Of a DNA stretch of 47,417 nucleotides, positions 34,865 to 42,773 are shown in pieces. A program made the position numbers and the translations under genes. The notes beneath the pieces are model-generated. The model was not told where the DNA came from and searched no databases. It worked only from the letters and a program-made list of their open reading frames with translations. Location: positions 1 through 47,417 of the forward strand of contig JAJDAH010000281.1 of assembly GCA_029261965.1 (NCBI GenBank). Direction: 5' to 3'. Source of the stretch: Polyangiaceae bacterium (GTDB lineage Bacteria > Myxococcota_A > Polyangia > Polyangiales > Polyangiaceae). Numbering within the stretch: position 1 is the first letter of the stretch; each line of letters starts with the position of its first letter.

Positions 34865-36562
34865 TTGACTCGATTCGCCTGGATGGTGTGCGCGTTTCTC
34901 GCGGTGTTTTTCGCCGAGCGGTCGGCGCGAGCTACGCCGCCCACAGATTGCAAGACCCCGCGTAGCGCCGTCGACAGCGTGTTCGCCTGGCAGCAACCCG
35001 ACAACTCCAGCTTGGAGCTTGCCGCGCGCTGTCTCGATCCCGACGGCCGCTCGACCGACGAGCTCCGAGGTGTCGCCAAGGCCATCAAGAGTGTCTACGA
35101 CCACCGCTCGGCTTTCGTGAAGATGGAGAAGATCCCCGACGTCGCGGACTACAAGAACGACAAGGGGGCGAGCCGCGTCGTCGTTCACGACGCGCTGCCG
35201 GAGGTCTTCGTCGTCAAATCGATGGACGGAGATTGGCTGTGGAGCAAGGCCTCGCTCGACAAGGTGGAGGCCCTGCACTACTCGGACACGGCCGCAGCAC
35301 GCGTCGACAAACAATGGATCGAAAAGATCCCCGCTTCGCTCCGCGGCAAAGTCCTGGACGTCGAGATCTGGCAGTACCTCGCGATCATCTTGCTGTTCGT
35401 CGTCGGGCTGGTCGTTCGCCGCGTGATCGCGTTCGTGGTGAAAAACCGGGTGAGAAGCCTCGTTCACAAGCTCGGCCAGACGTGGGCGGAGACGGTAGTG
35501 GACGTTTTCGCTTCGCCGGGCGCGACGCTCATCATGGCAGTGCTGCTGCGCTTGTTCTACCCGCGCTTGCTGCTGCCGATCCACGCCGCCGTGGTCATGC
35601 AGGTGGCCGTCCGCGTCCTCATCGTCCTGTCGATCGTCTGGGCGGCGTACCGCATCGTCGACGTCATCGCGGCGCGCATGGCGTTTCGAGCAGCCGAGTC
35701 CGAATCGAAGCTCGACGACCAACTCGTCCCCCTCGTTCGCAAGGCGCTCAAGGTCGTCACCGTCATCATCGGCGGCCTGTTCGTGCTCCAGAATCTCAAC
35801 GTCAACGTCAGCTCCCTCCTTGCGGGGTTGGGCATCGGAGGCTTGGCGTTTGCCCTCGCCGCCAAGGACACGCTCGCGAACTTCTTTGGCAGCGTGATGA
35901 TTTTCATCGACCGGCCGTTTCAGGTGGGTGACTGGGTGGTGATCGGCCCAGCCGAGGGCATCGTGGAGGAGGTCGGCTTCCGGTCGACGCGTGTACGTAC
36001 GTTCTACAACTCCCTCATGACCATCCCGAACGCGAAGCTGATGGATACGTCCATCGACAACTACGGGGAGCGCGAATTTCGGCGGTGCTTCATCACGCTG
36101 GGTGTGACCTACGACACGACGCCGGAGCAGATGCAGGCCTTCGTCGAGGGCATTCGCGCGATCATCCAGGCGAACCCGAAAACGAGGAAGGACTACTTCG
36201 AAGTGCACATGTCGGGGTTTGGTGCGCACTCCCTCGACATCATGGTGTACTTCTTTTTCAAGGTCGCTTCTTGGACCGAGGAACTCACCGAGCGCCACAA
36301 CATCTACCTCGAGTTCATGCGCCTGGCGCAGCACCTGGGTGTCGCCTTCGCGTTCCCGACGCGGACGCTGCACGTGCCCGAAGTGGCGAAACCCGGGGAC
36401 GAGTACCGAGTTGCACCGCCTCCTGGCAACGAGCGCCTCATCGAGGTCATCGAAGGGTTCGGGCCCAAGGGTCAGCTCGGGCGTCCAGGCGGGCCGCGGC
36501 TCAGTCACGGCTACATGCCGGGTGAGGCGACGTCGCGAGGCTCCGATGGCGAAGCGAGCTGA
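34865..36562 (+). CDS. MscS-family mechanosensitive channel
   Basis: 565 residues from TTG 34865, which has GGGAGAAG five to ten bases upstream and directly begins a signal peptide (TRFAWMVCAFLAVFFAERSARA). A 150-residue periplasmic domain of no known type follows, then membrane helices (about 170-340) and the MscS core: LAGLGIGGLAFALAAKDTLANFFGSVMIFIDRPFQVGDWVVI with the Gly/Ala-packed TM3 pore helix, GIVEEVGFRSTRVRTFYNSLMTIPNAKL of the beta domain and the C-terminal alpha/beta domain. It is a larger MscS-like channel with a periplasmic N-terminal domain. It opens under membrane tension to release solutes, and may be signal-gated. Confidence 0.92.
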   Translation: MTRFAWMVCAFLAVFFAERSARATPPTDCKTPRSAVDSVFAWQQPDNSSLELAARCLDPDGRSTDELRGVAKAIKSVYDHRSAFVKMEKIPDVADYKNDKGASRVVVHDALPEVFVVKSMDGDWLWSKASLDKVEALHYSDTAAARVDKQWIEKIPASLRGKVLDVEIWQYLAIILLFVVGLVVRRVIAFVVKNRVRSLVHKLGQTWAETVVDVFASPGATLIMAVLLRLFYPRLLLPIHAAVVMQVAVRVLIVLSIVWAAYRIVDVIAARMAFRAAESESKLDDQLVPLVRKALKVVTVIIGGLFVLQNLNVNVSSLLAGLGIGGLAFALAAKDTLANFFGSVMIFIDRPFQVGDWVVIGPAEGIVEEVGFRSTRVRTFYNSLMTIPNAKLMDTSIDNYGEREFRRCFITLGVTYDTTPEQMQAFVEGIRAIIQANPKTRKDYFEVHMSGFGAHSLDIMVYFFFKVASWTEELTERHNIYLEFMRLAQHLGVAFAFPTRTLHVPEVAKPGDEYRVAPPPGNERLIEVIEGFGPKGQLGRPGGPRLSHGYMPGEATSRGSDGEAS

Positions 36563-36599
36563 ACGGGCGGACGGGGCGGCCGGACTTGCCAGCAGTTAG

Positions 36600-36815
36600 T
36601 TAGCTATCGCTCTTCTTGTCGCCGGCGGGTTTTTTTTCGGGCTCGGTCACTTCGATGAGGGTCGAGAGCGCCTCGATTTCGCGCTTGATGCGGATCTCGC
36701 GTTGGCGAAATCCCTTGATCTCGGTCTCCAGCTTTCGCTGCTGAATCTCGAGGTCGCGTAGCGACTCCTTGAGGGTGTCGCGTTCCTTCTTCAGCGTATC
36801 GAGATCGAGTGCCAC
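36600..36815 (-). CDS. small coiled-coil protein (71 aa)
   Basis: GTG 36815; MALDLDTLKKERDTLKESLR continues as one uninterrupted heptad-patterned helix (LDTLKKERDTLKESLRDLEIQQRKLETEIKG...) to about residue 55, then a Lys-rich disordered tail. No ribosome-binding site stands out. The coding strand has eight A in a row (36631-36638). The convergent MscS gene ends 37 bp away. It probably acts as an adaptor or oligomerisation factor; the role is unknown. It is separated by 64 bp from the end of the FHA-GGDEF gene on the same strand. Confidence 0.6.
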   Translation of the reverse strand: MALDLDTLKKERDTLKESLRDLEIQQRKLETEIKGFRQREIRIKREIEALSTLIEVTEPEKKPAGDKKSDS

Positions 36816-36879
36816 GGGTGGCGCGAGAGATAGCAGACCGCCGCCCCGCTGAACAGCGTTCGCCCGCCCACGGGCGGCG

Positions 36880-38037
36880 TCAGCCCATCGAAACGACGCG
36901 GTTACGGCCCGCCCCTTTGGCCAAGTAGAGGCGCCGGTCGGCCGCGGCGAGCAACTCGGCGGCGGTTTCTTCGGTGGAACACCCGAGCGAGGCGGCCCCG
37001 GCGCTCAGTGTCACGGGGATGAGCTGCCCGTCGTGCATGGCTGGCTTGGCCGAAACTGCGGTGCGGATGCGCTCTCCGACGCGGGCAGCGCCGGGTAGAT
37101 CGATGCTGCGCAGGATGATCGCGAACTCTTCCCCGCCGTACCGCGCGAACACGTCCTCGACGCGCAGACGAGGGTGCACCAGGCCGGCGGTGTGCGAGAG
37201 CACCGCGTCGCCGGCTTGATGTCCGTGACGGTCGTTGACCTGCTTGAAATGGTCGAGGTCGAACAGAACGAGCGAGACGACGGTCTTGTGCCGCACGGCG
37301 TAGGCCACTTCCGAGTCGAGCCGCTCGTCGAAGTGCTGCCGGTTGTAGGTTCCGGTCAGCGCGTCTCGGGTGCTCGACTCGAACAGTTGGCGGTACAACC
37401 GCTCCTGTTTTTCGTCGGTCAGGGTGAAACGGAAGCTCACACGGGGTCCGATGTGAACGATGTCACCATCGCGAAGCACCACAGTGCTCACCCGTTTGCC
37501 GCCGGCGTAGGTGCCGTTGCTCGAACCGAGATCCTCGAGGTAATAGCCGCCCGCCTGACAAAGAATTCGAGCGTGTGACCGCGAGATGCCCTCGTCCTCG
37601 ACGCGCACCGCTTGTTTGCGTCCGCGGCCGATGGTGACGCCGTCGTCGCCTATCGACGTCGTCTGGCCCGCGAGCGCTCCGTCCAGGCGCACGAGCACGG
37701 CGCGATTGCGCACGTTGAGCGTTGGCGTTGGCGGTGGTGCACCGACCTCGGTGACGCGCCCGACGCTCGTGATGTCCTCGAATTCGTCGTCGTCGTCGAG
37801 AAGCGAGACGAACGGCGCGCGGGAGGAGGGGGGATCGAGCCGTGGCAAGGGCACCGGCGCTGCGGTCGGTACGACGTCCGCCGCCATGGTCTCCGTCGAC
37901 ATGATTCGCGGCGCAGAGCCGCGGACCGCTCGCATTTCCGGTTGAGTTTGAGCGGTGGGTGAAGCGGTCTTCGCTTTTTGCGCCGCGTGTTGAAGCAGCG
38001 AAGGACAGGGCGGTAGCACCGCCGCCCGCTGGCTCAC
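36880..38037 (-). CDS. FHA-GGDEF diguanylate cyclase
   Basis: 385 residues from GTG 38037, which overlaps the stop of the upstream EAL gene by GTGA; ATG 37935 and ATG 37902 are alternatives. A disordered N-terminus (about 100 residues) precedes an FHA domain (VTIGRGRKQAVRVEDEGISRSHARILC, YYLEDLGSSNGTYAGGKRV; conserved G-R, S-x-x-H and N-G-T) that binds phosphothreonine. The GGDEF domain has RYGGEEFAIIL, an intact active site and an I-site R-V-E-D. FHA-linked cyclases are controlled by Ser/Thr kinases, which myxobacteria have in large numbers. It would make c-di-GMP in the cytoplasm, next to its own degrading enzyme. Confidence 0.93.
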   Translation of the reverse strand: MSQRAAVLPPCPSLLQHAAQKAKTASPTAQTQPEMRAVRGSAPRIMSTETMAADVVPTAAPVPLPRLDPPSSRAPFVSLLDDDDEFEDITSVGRVTEVGAPPPTPTLNVRNRAVLVRLDGALAGQTTSIGDDGVTIGRGRKQAVRVEDEGISRSHARILCQAGGYYLEDLGSSNGTYAGGKRVSTVVLRDGDIVHIGPRVSFRFTLTDEKQERLYRQLFESSTRDALTGTYNRQHFDERLDSEVAYAVRHKTVVSLVLFDLDHFKQVNDRHGHQAGDAVLSHTAGLVHPRLRVEDVFARYGGEEFAIILRSIDLPGAARVGERIRTAVSAKPAMHDGQLIPVTLSAGAASLGCSTEETAAELLAAADRRLYLAKGAGRNRVVSMG

Positions 38038-39422
38038 CACTGCACCGTTGGGAACGGCTTGCCGGGTTTCGCGAACTTGAAACCTTGAAACAGATCGCAG
38101 CCCAGCTCCGCGAGGGTGTCGCGCTCGGCGCCGGTTTCGATGCCTTCGGCGACGACGAGCATGCCCATGTCCTTGCACAGAGCGGTCATCGATCGGACGA
38201 GCTTTTGCTTCGTCGCGCTGGTGTCGACGTCGCGCACTAGCGTCATGTCGAGCTTGACGATCTCCGGCTCGAGCGTGGCGAAGCTCGTGAGCCCCGCATA
38301 GCCGGCGCCGAGGTCGTCGATCGCGATTCGGTATCCCATCTCCCGCAAGGTGGAGACGATGGACTTGACGTCTTTGACGCAGTCGAGCGACGACCGCTCG
38401 GTGATCTCGAGCACCACCCGATGTGCGATCTTCGACAGCGCGGCGTCGGGGTTCAGCAGATCGGAGTCGAGCAGATCCGTCGTGTGCAAATTGACGAACA
38501 AGAGCTCCTTGGACTCGAGCGGAGCGATGGGCCCAGCGGCGCGTTCACGAATCGTGCGGCCGAGCAGGTCGAGCGCCTCGAGGCGCTCGGCGGCTTCGAT
38601 GACCGCCCCAGGATGGGGAAGACTGGGCTCGTTGCTTCGAAGCAGGGCCTCGTAGCCGAACACGGCGCGAGTTTTTGCGCAGAGAATCGGTTGGTAGGCC
38701 ATCCAGAGCGTGCTCATCGCTCGTCGGAAGCTCGTTTCGAGCCCGACACGGTCACCGGCTCCAGGCTCTTCGCCGAGGATCTCTGCCGCTTCGCGCTTCA
38801 TCCGCGCCATGCGGCTGAGGCATACGGCCTTGTCCACGACTTCGAGCAGGTCCTCGTTGGCGACTGGCTTGAGCAGGTAGTGAAACGCGCCGTATTCGAG
38901 CGCCTGAACGGCGGTGCTCACGGCGGGCTCTCCGGTCACCAGGATGACCGGGACATCGAGATCGTGCTCGCGGGCGATCTGCAGAAGCTGAATGCCGCTG
39001 ATGCTCGGCATGGCGATGTCGGTGACGATCGCGTCGAGCTCCTGCCCGGCGATGATCTTGGCTGCGGCGTCGCCGTCGGGAGCAGCGATGACGTCGTATC
39101 CCGTCGCGCGCAATAGTCGCGTGAAGCTCCTCCGAAGCTCGGGCTCGTCGTCCGCGAGCAGCACCCGACCGCGCTTGGTCGGCCACTGACCGCTTTCGGT
39201 GGAGTCGCTTGCCGGCGTAATCGCCACCGGCACGCGGGGTTTCGAGCTGGGCGGCTGGGCGCTCGGTTGGACAGCGGGCAGCGCTTTCAGGCCGGGCGGC
39301 TCCGGCTCGGTGCCGTCGCCGGCGTGCACCAACGCAGTATTCGCACGGGCGGTCATAGCCCATGGGAACGGCACGGTCGTCCAGTCCTGTAGCGAAGTTT
39401 TTCGGTTCGAGAGCGGACCCAT
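38034..39422 (-). CDS. receiver-EAL c-di-GMP phosphodiesterase
   Basis: 462 residues from ATG 39422; the frame opens at 39545 and ATG 39446 or 39356 are alternatives. A disordered 80-residue lead is followed by a CheY-like receiver (VLLADDEPE, acceptor D135 in IVTDIAMPSISG, K in LLKPVANEDL) and an EAL domain. Catalytic residues appear intact: E258 in FGYEALLRS, FVNLH, VLEITERSSLD, AIDDLGAGYAGL, VKLD, VVAEGIET and LGCDLFQGF. This domain order equals response regulators of the RocR/PdeR type whose EAL activity is set by phosphorylation. It is the first gene of a two-gene c-di-GMP operon with the FHA-GGDEF gene. Confidence 0.93.
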   Translation of the reverse strand: MGPLSNRKTSLQDWTTVPFPWAMTARANTALVHAGDGTEPEPPGLKALPAVQPSAQPPSSKPRVPVAITPASDSTESGQWPTKRGRVLLADDEPELRRSFTRLLRATGYDVIAAPDGDAAAKIIAGQELDAIVTDIAMPSISGIQLLQIAREHDLDVPVILVTGEPAVSTAVQALEYGAFHYLLKPVANEDLLEVVDKAVCLSRMARMKREAAEILGEEPGAGDRVGLETSFRRAMSTLWMAYQPILCAKTRAVFGYEALLRSNEPSLPHPGAVIEAAERLEALDLLGRTIRERAAGPIAPLESKELLFVNLHTTDLLDSDLLNPDAALSKIAHRVVLEITERSSLDCVKDVKSIVSTLREMGYRIAIDDLGAGYAGLTSFATLEPEIVKLDMTLVRDVDTSATKQKLVRSMTALCKDMGMLVVAEGIETGAERDTLAELGCDLFQGFKFAKPGKPFPTVQW

Positions 39423-40176
39423 CTCTTTTTTGCTTCTTCGCTGCATTTCGAGTCCGTTTCGGCGCCGGCTTGGGAGTCGGCACGTCGTGGCGCTTTCGCC
39501 CTCGGATTGTTTCGCATCACCGAGGCGTGCGGCCGGCTGAGCCAACTCCGCGATTTTGGTGCTGGAACCGCCGCGGGATTGGCTTCAAACAAACACTTAG
39601 AATGTAATTCTTCAAACAAAATTTACCGCTCAATTCAATGGAGATAATCAAACGAGTAAAAGGGGTGCACTGCTGCGTGCGGCCAGGCGTTGCTTCCGCA
39701 AAACTTGCGCATGTTTGGCTTAAAAATAGGGGTTTGATGAGCGGATTGCGCGGCACTAGTGACGTCGGTCGTCGCGCTTTGGCGACAAGCTGCGCACAAG
39801 CTGTGGACAATAAATGTGACCTAGAGCGCGTTTTTCTCTTGCTTTGAATTGGCTCTCGGCACATATTCCAAGTCAGGAAGTTCGCGGCATATCTGCCGCG
39901 GGCAATTCGTTCGTAGAAGCCTCCAAAGGCGCTGCGGATGGTGCGGTTACCCTCGCGGTGCCGTTCATCCGACCCGGTACTCGCGTCGAGCCCGTCAAGG
40001 CGCGGCATGAGTCACGGAAAACGAAGGCGCGCTGCCCAAGCTTGAGCACTCGTGCGCGAGCCGGCACATTCCGGTGGGTCGAGACCCGACACGTTGGGAT
40101 CAGCGGAGGTGGAAGGCGCCTCGGCTTTCAGGAAGCACCGTTTCGTTCGCGCGGGCGGTGTGGAAAAGAGTCTTGG
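39423..40176. other. AT-rich non-coding stretch with direct and inverted repeats
   Basis: No believable protein gene lies here. From about 39583 to 39670 the GC content falls sharply. CTTCAAACAAA occurs twice (39583-39593 and 39610-39620), with AGAAT-GTA-ATTCT between (39599-39611). ACAAGCTG occurs in tandem at 39785 and 39796, followed by TGTGGACAA, one base away from a DnaA box. CGCGGCA-TATC-TGCCGCG (39883-39900) is a stable hairpin. The stretch could hold the promoter of the minus-strand EAL operon, of a plus-strand RNA, or both. TTTACC-15 bp-GATAAT (39622-39648) is a weak plus-strand promoter candidate. Confidence 0.45.
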
Positions 40177-41706
40177 CCGACCTGGTCGATCGGGGTCCCT
40201 TTAGACCCACGGAGGCCGGTCGGTGACCGATGAGGCGTCGGGGAGACATCGAGCTGGCCTATTCGCCGCCGTGCGGATGCCACCTCGCGGTCTCACTCAC
40301 CTCGGCACTTCCGAGGCCCTCGGGCCGCGGCAGTGAGATGCTGCGCGGCGTCAATCGACGGGGCAACTTGCCGATCGACGCAGCGGACCAGGAGACTGGT
40401 CCGTGCGTGGGAGCGAATCGCCACGCGGTGTGCTCGCGTTGAGATTGAGTTGCAGTAGGTTGACAAGAAGCGTCTGATCCCAAAAAGCGCGGTGAGGCTA
40501 CGGCCGAACGGCGCGGACGGGGGACTAGCAACGACGGGCAACCGTCGGAGCAAAGGGGCGCTTTGAAGCGAATTGCGGCGGCGAAGCCGCAGTGGCGTGA
40601 AAGTCTCGCGAAGAGACCTTGATCCACCGAGGATGTCCCGGGCTGTCGAAACTCGAGTCCTTTCACGAAGGATCCGAGCGGAAACTGCCTAGACCGGATG
40701 AAAACGCCGAAGCGACGGCAACGTCGAAGAAGCGGGACCAGCCGGTGTACGGGGACGTTCAGAGCCTGAACACCGAACTGACGTCGAGGGGAGACAATGC
40801 CCAAGACGCTGGATCAGTGACAAACAAGCTCAGCGGACCGCGCGTCGTGAAACGTGCGGTCCATCCGCCAGCAGCTGGGGCAACCTGGTGAAGCGGGCGG
40901 ATAACTCGACAGGCGCGGGTTCTCGTCTTTGAAAATGTGGGTTGCACAACGTCGGCCAAGACGCATCTGTGTCTGGGGAACCGGGTTGCCGCGAGGTAGC
41001 CGGGATATCCACTGGGCTAGTGCGGCGCAGACCATCGGGCTTTTGACGAGGCGCGGTGAGAAACGTCGGGCGAACAGGGTGCGCGAAGTCAGGCGCAGAG
41101 ATTCCAGAATTTTTGCACCAGGCGTCGACCCGTGGGGATGACTTCACGGGCTCGAGTAGGTACGACGGAAGGCGTTTTGAGTCGAAGCTACGCTCCTCCT
41201 TAACCGGATGGGCGCAAGCGCGGCTCTGGCTGGGCAGGTCGCTTGGGACTTCGTCGGTCTTCGGACCAAAGATGAAGGCCCCATTAGCCAGCGGGCAGTG
41301 AAGGCTGTTTCGAATGGTGCCTGTTCCGCGACAGAACAACGTCAGAAGCAGGCGTGGCGCGGTAAAGGCTCCTCCACTCGAGAGAGGCGGGGGGTCAGAG
41401 TTCACGGTTCGCTCGTTCTTCGGAGCGTTCGTCCCGAGAGTCGCCGCCGGCGACGTCGGTGAAAGTTGGTCATGAGGTAATTCCTCCCACCATCATCAGA
41501 GGGTCTCGCAGCGCGAACTGCAGGGCTCCCAGGGCATGAAACCCACGTTATGACAATGATATCCCGGGCGCGGTGGCTTCCGCGTCCGAGGGGCTGGTGC
41601 GCACCGAACCGGATTATCCCGGCAAAGAACGTTCAATCGTTCGCCGCCAGCAAGCGAGCCTCCTCGAGGGCGATTCAGGCGACTGAATCGCCCTCGTTTT
41701 TATTTT
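40177..41706 (+). ncRNA. candidate large structured non-coding RNA (about 1.3-1.5 kb)
   Basis: All six frames are short, low-quality ORFs with no recognisable protein. The plus strand carries at least a dozen local hairpins. GNRA or GNRA-like capped: GGACCAG-GAGA-CTGGTCC (40385-40402), CGACGG-GCAA-CCGTCG (40532-40547), CGACG-GCAA-CGTCG (40713-40726), and GGTTGCC-GCGA-GGTAGCC (40984-41001, needing two G-U pairs). Others: GGGTC/GACCC (40193-40208) inside CCGACC/GGTCGG (40177-40223), CCTCGG/CCGAGG (40300-40316) inside CTCACT/AGTGAG, GCGTGG/CCACGC (40405-40426), TGCGGC/GCCGCA (40574-40591), GTCTC/GAGAC (40603-40617), GTTCAG/CTGAAC (40757-40771), an 11-bp stem with one G-U at 40835-40862, GGTC-TTCG-GACC (41256-41267) and GTCGCC/GGCGAC (41440-41454). 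The G-U pairs and tetraloops favour a plus-strand RNA. A strong terminator closes it. It matches none of the common RNAs I know (RNase P, tmRNA, SRP, 6S, rRNA). It recalls a group II intron domain I in style, but no domain V and no maturase are seen. Ends are estimates. Confidence 0.5.
41665..41706 (+). terminator. strong intrinsic terminator
   Basis: CGAGGGCGATTCAG (41665-41678) pairs perfectly over 14 bp with 41683-41696 around a GCGA tetraloop, followed by TTTTTATTTT (41697-41706). It is the strongest terminator in the window. It faces the plus strand, where the only upstream sequence within 2 kb is non-coding, so it most likely ends a non-coding transcript. It is 86 bp upstream of the next gene's start. 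Confidence 0.93.
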
Positions 41707-41792
41707 GTCCACCGACGTTTTCCTCGAGATCTGGGTCGGCGGCTGCCGGTGCTGCCGAGTGCGCTAACCTGCTCGTGGGAGGTCTTCTGGAA

Positions 41793-42698
41793 ATGCGCGA
41801 CGAAGCTCGATGGTCGGTGGTGATTGCGGGGGCGGTCTTCATCGGATTCGCTGGCGCCTGCGGCGGCAGCACTTTCGACGATGGCGCCGTAGATGGTGGC
41901 GGCGGCTCGTCAGGCAGCGGTGCTACGGGCGGTTCCGGTGCCGGCGGTTCGGGAGGTGCTGGCGGCTCGGGAGGTGCTGGCGGCTCCGGAGGTGGCGGGC
42001 AGTGCCTGGTGCCCTGCGACGCGGTCGAGTGCGCCACGGGGTTCGTGAGTCGAACTCCGCCGGGGGCCTGTTGCCCCGAGTGCCTCCCGGAGGAGGGGCT
42101 CTGCGCGGGGTCGACCGAGGACTGCTCCACGCACCCCGGTTGTGCTCCCGGCTACGCCCAGCAGGAGTTCGCGCCAGGGTGTTGTGCCTGTCAAATCGAC
42201 AAGTGCTCGCTCGTGTCGTGTGCGCCGGCGAATTGCGCCGCGGGTGAGCGACTCGTTTTTCCAGGCGATTCGTGCTGCGCCATTTGCGTCCCCACAGGCG
42301 GGTGCGGGCAGGACGAGTTTCCCTGCGACCTCTTGAGCTGTCCGCCGGGCTACACGGGGCTCGAGCTCGGCAACGGTTGCTGCTTCGGGTGCGCGCCGGA
42401 TCCCGACTTCTGTGCGAGCGAAAAAGCGCAGCATGACCAGCTGCTGGCGGACGAGATAGTGCGACTTGGGGCTCTCGACTGCTCTGTCGACGCAGACTGC
42501 ACCATCGTCAGTTTCAGTAACGCGTGTTCCGCCGACTGTGGCACGGGGGTCGCCACGGCCCACATCACGGAGCTGACTCAGGCGACCGAGGAATTTGCTC
42601 GCAACAGCTGCTCGCACTGCCCTCCAGTCGCAATCGGTTGCCCCGCAGTCGTGCTGACGCCACGCTGCTCCGCAGGAACCTGCACGGCCTCGCCCTGA
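41793..42698 (+). CDS. Cys-rich lipoprotein with VWC/chordin-like repeats
   Basis: 301 residues from ATG 41793 with GGAGG ten bases upstream; the open frame starts at 41550 inside the terminator region. The signal MRDEARWSVVIAGAVFIGFAGAC is followed by a Gly/Ser linker (GGSGAGGSGGAGGSGGAGG) typical of myxobacterial lipoproteins. Then come four repeats of the type C-x-x-V-x-C-x(5)-C-x(2)-G-x(6)-GxCCxxC (for example CLVPCDAVECATGF ... GACCPEC and CSLVSCAPANCAAGERLV ... SCCAIC), as in VWC-like disulfide modules. A surface binding role is likely. No catalytic motif. Confidence 0.8.
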   Translation: MRDEARWSVVIAGAVFIGFAGACGGSTFDDGAVDGGGGSSGSGATGGSGAGGSGGAGGSGGAGGSGGGGQCLVPCDAVECATGFVSRTPPGACCPECLPEEGLCAGSTEDCSTHPGCAPGYAQQEFAPGCCACQIDKCSLVSCAPANCAAGERLVFPGDSCCAICVPTGGCGQDEFPCDLLSCPPGYTGLELGNGCCFGCAPDPDFCASEKAQHDQLLADEIVRLGALDCSVDADCTIVSFSNACSADCGTGVATAHITELTQATEEFARNSCSHCPPVAIGCPAVVLTPRCSAGTCTASP

Positions 42699-42773
42699 CC
42701 CTGACCCTTACCCCTGAGGGGGCGTACCCCTGTGGGACGGGCGGGTCCCCCCGGGTGGACTGACGGTGGGCGG

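Noticed and set aside
39801-39810. DnaA box / replication origin
   Set aside because: Only one box-like word with a mismatch (TGTGGACAA), no cluster and no dnaA/dnaN nearby.
39638-40233. Two plus-strand frames (69 and 129 codons) ahead of the structured RNA
   Set aside because: No domain, poor codon bias, and the second begins with a weak TTG overlapping the first. Not supported as genes.
40830-41405. Minus-strand 191-codon frame in the RNA region
   Set aside because: Sequence is Pro/Arg/Ser-rich with no fold-like pattern. It is the antisense shadow of the structured region and has no ribosome-binding site of note.
40403-41454. Group II intron starting at GTGCG
   Set aside because: GTGCG occurs at 40271 and 40403 and the hairpin density suggests a domain I, but I found no 34-nt domain V pattern on either strand and no reverse transcriptase or maturase. 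Kept only as one possible origin of the RNA.
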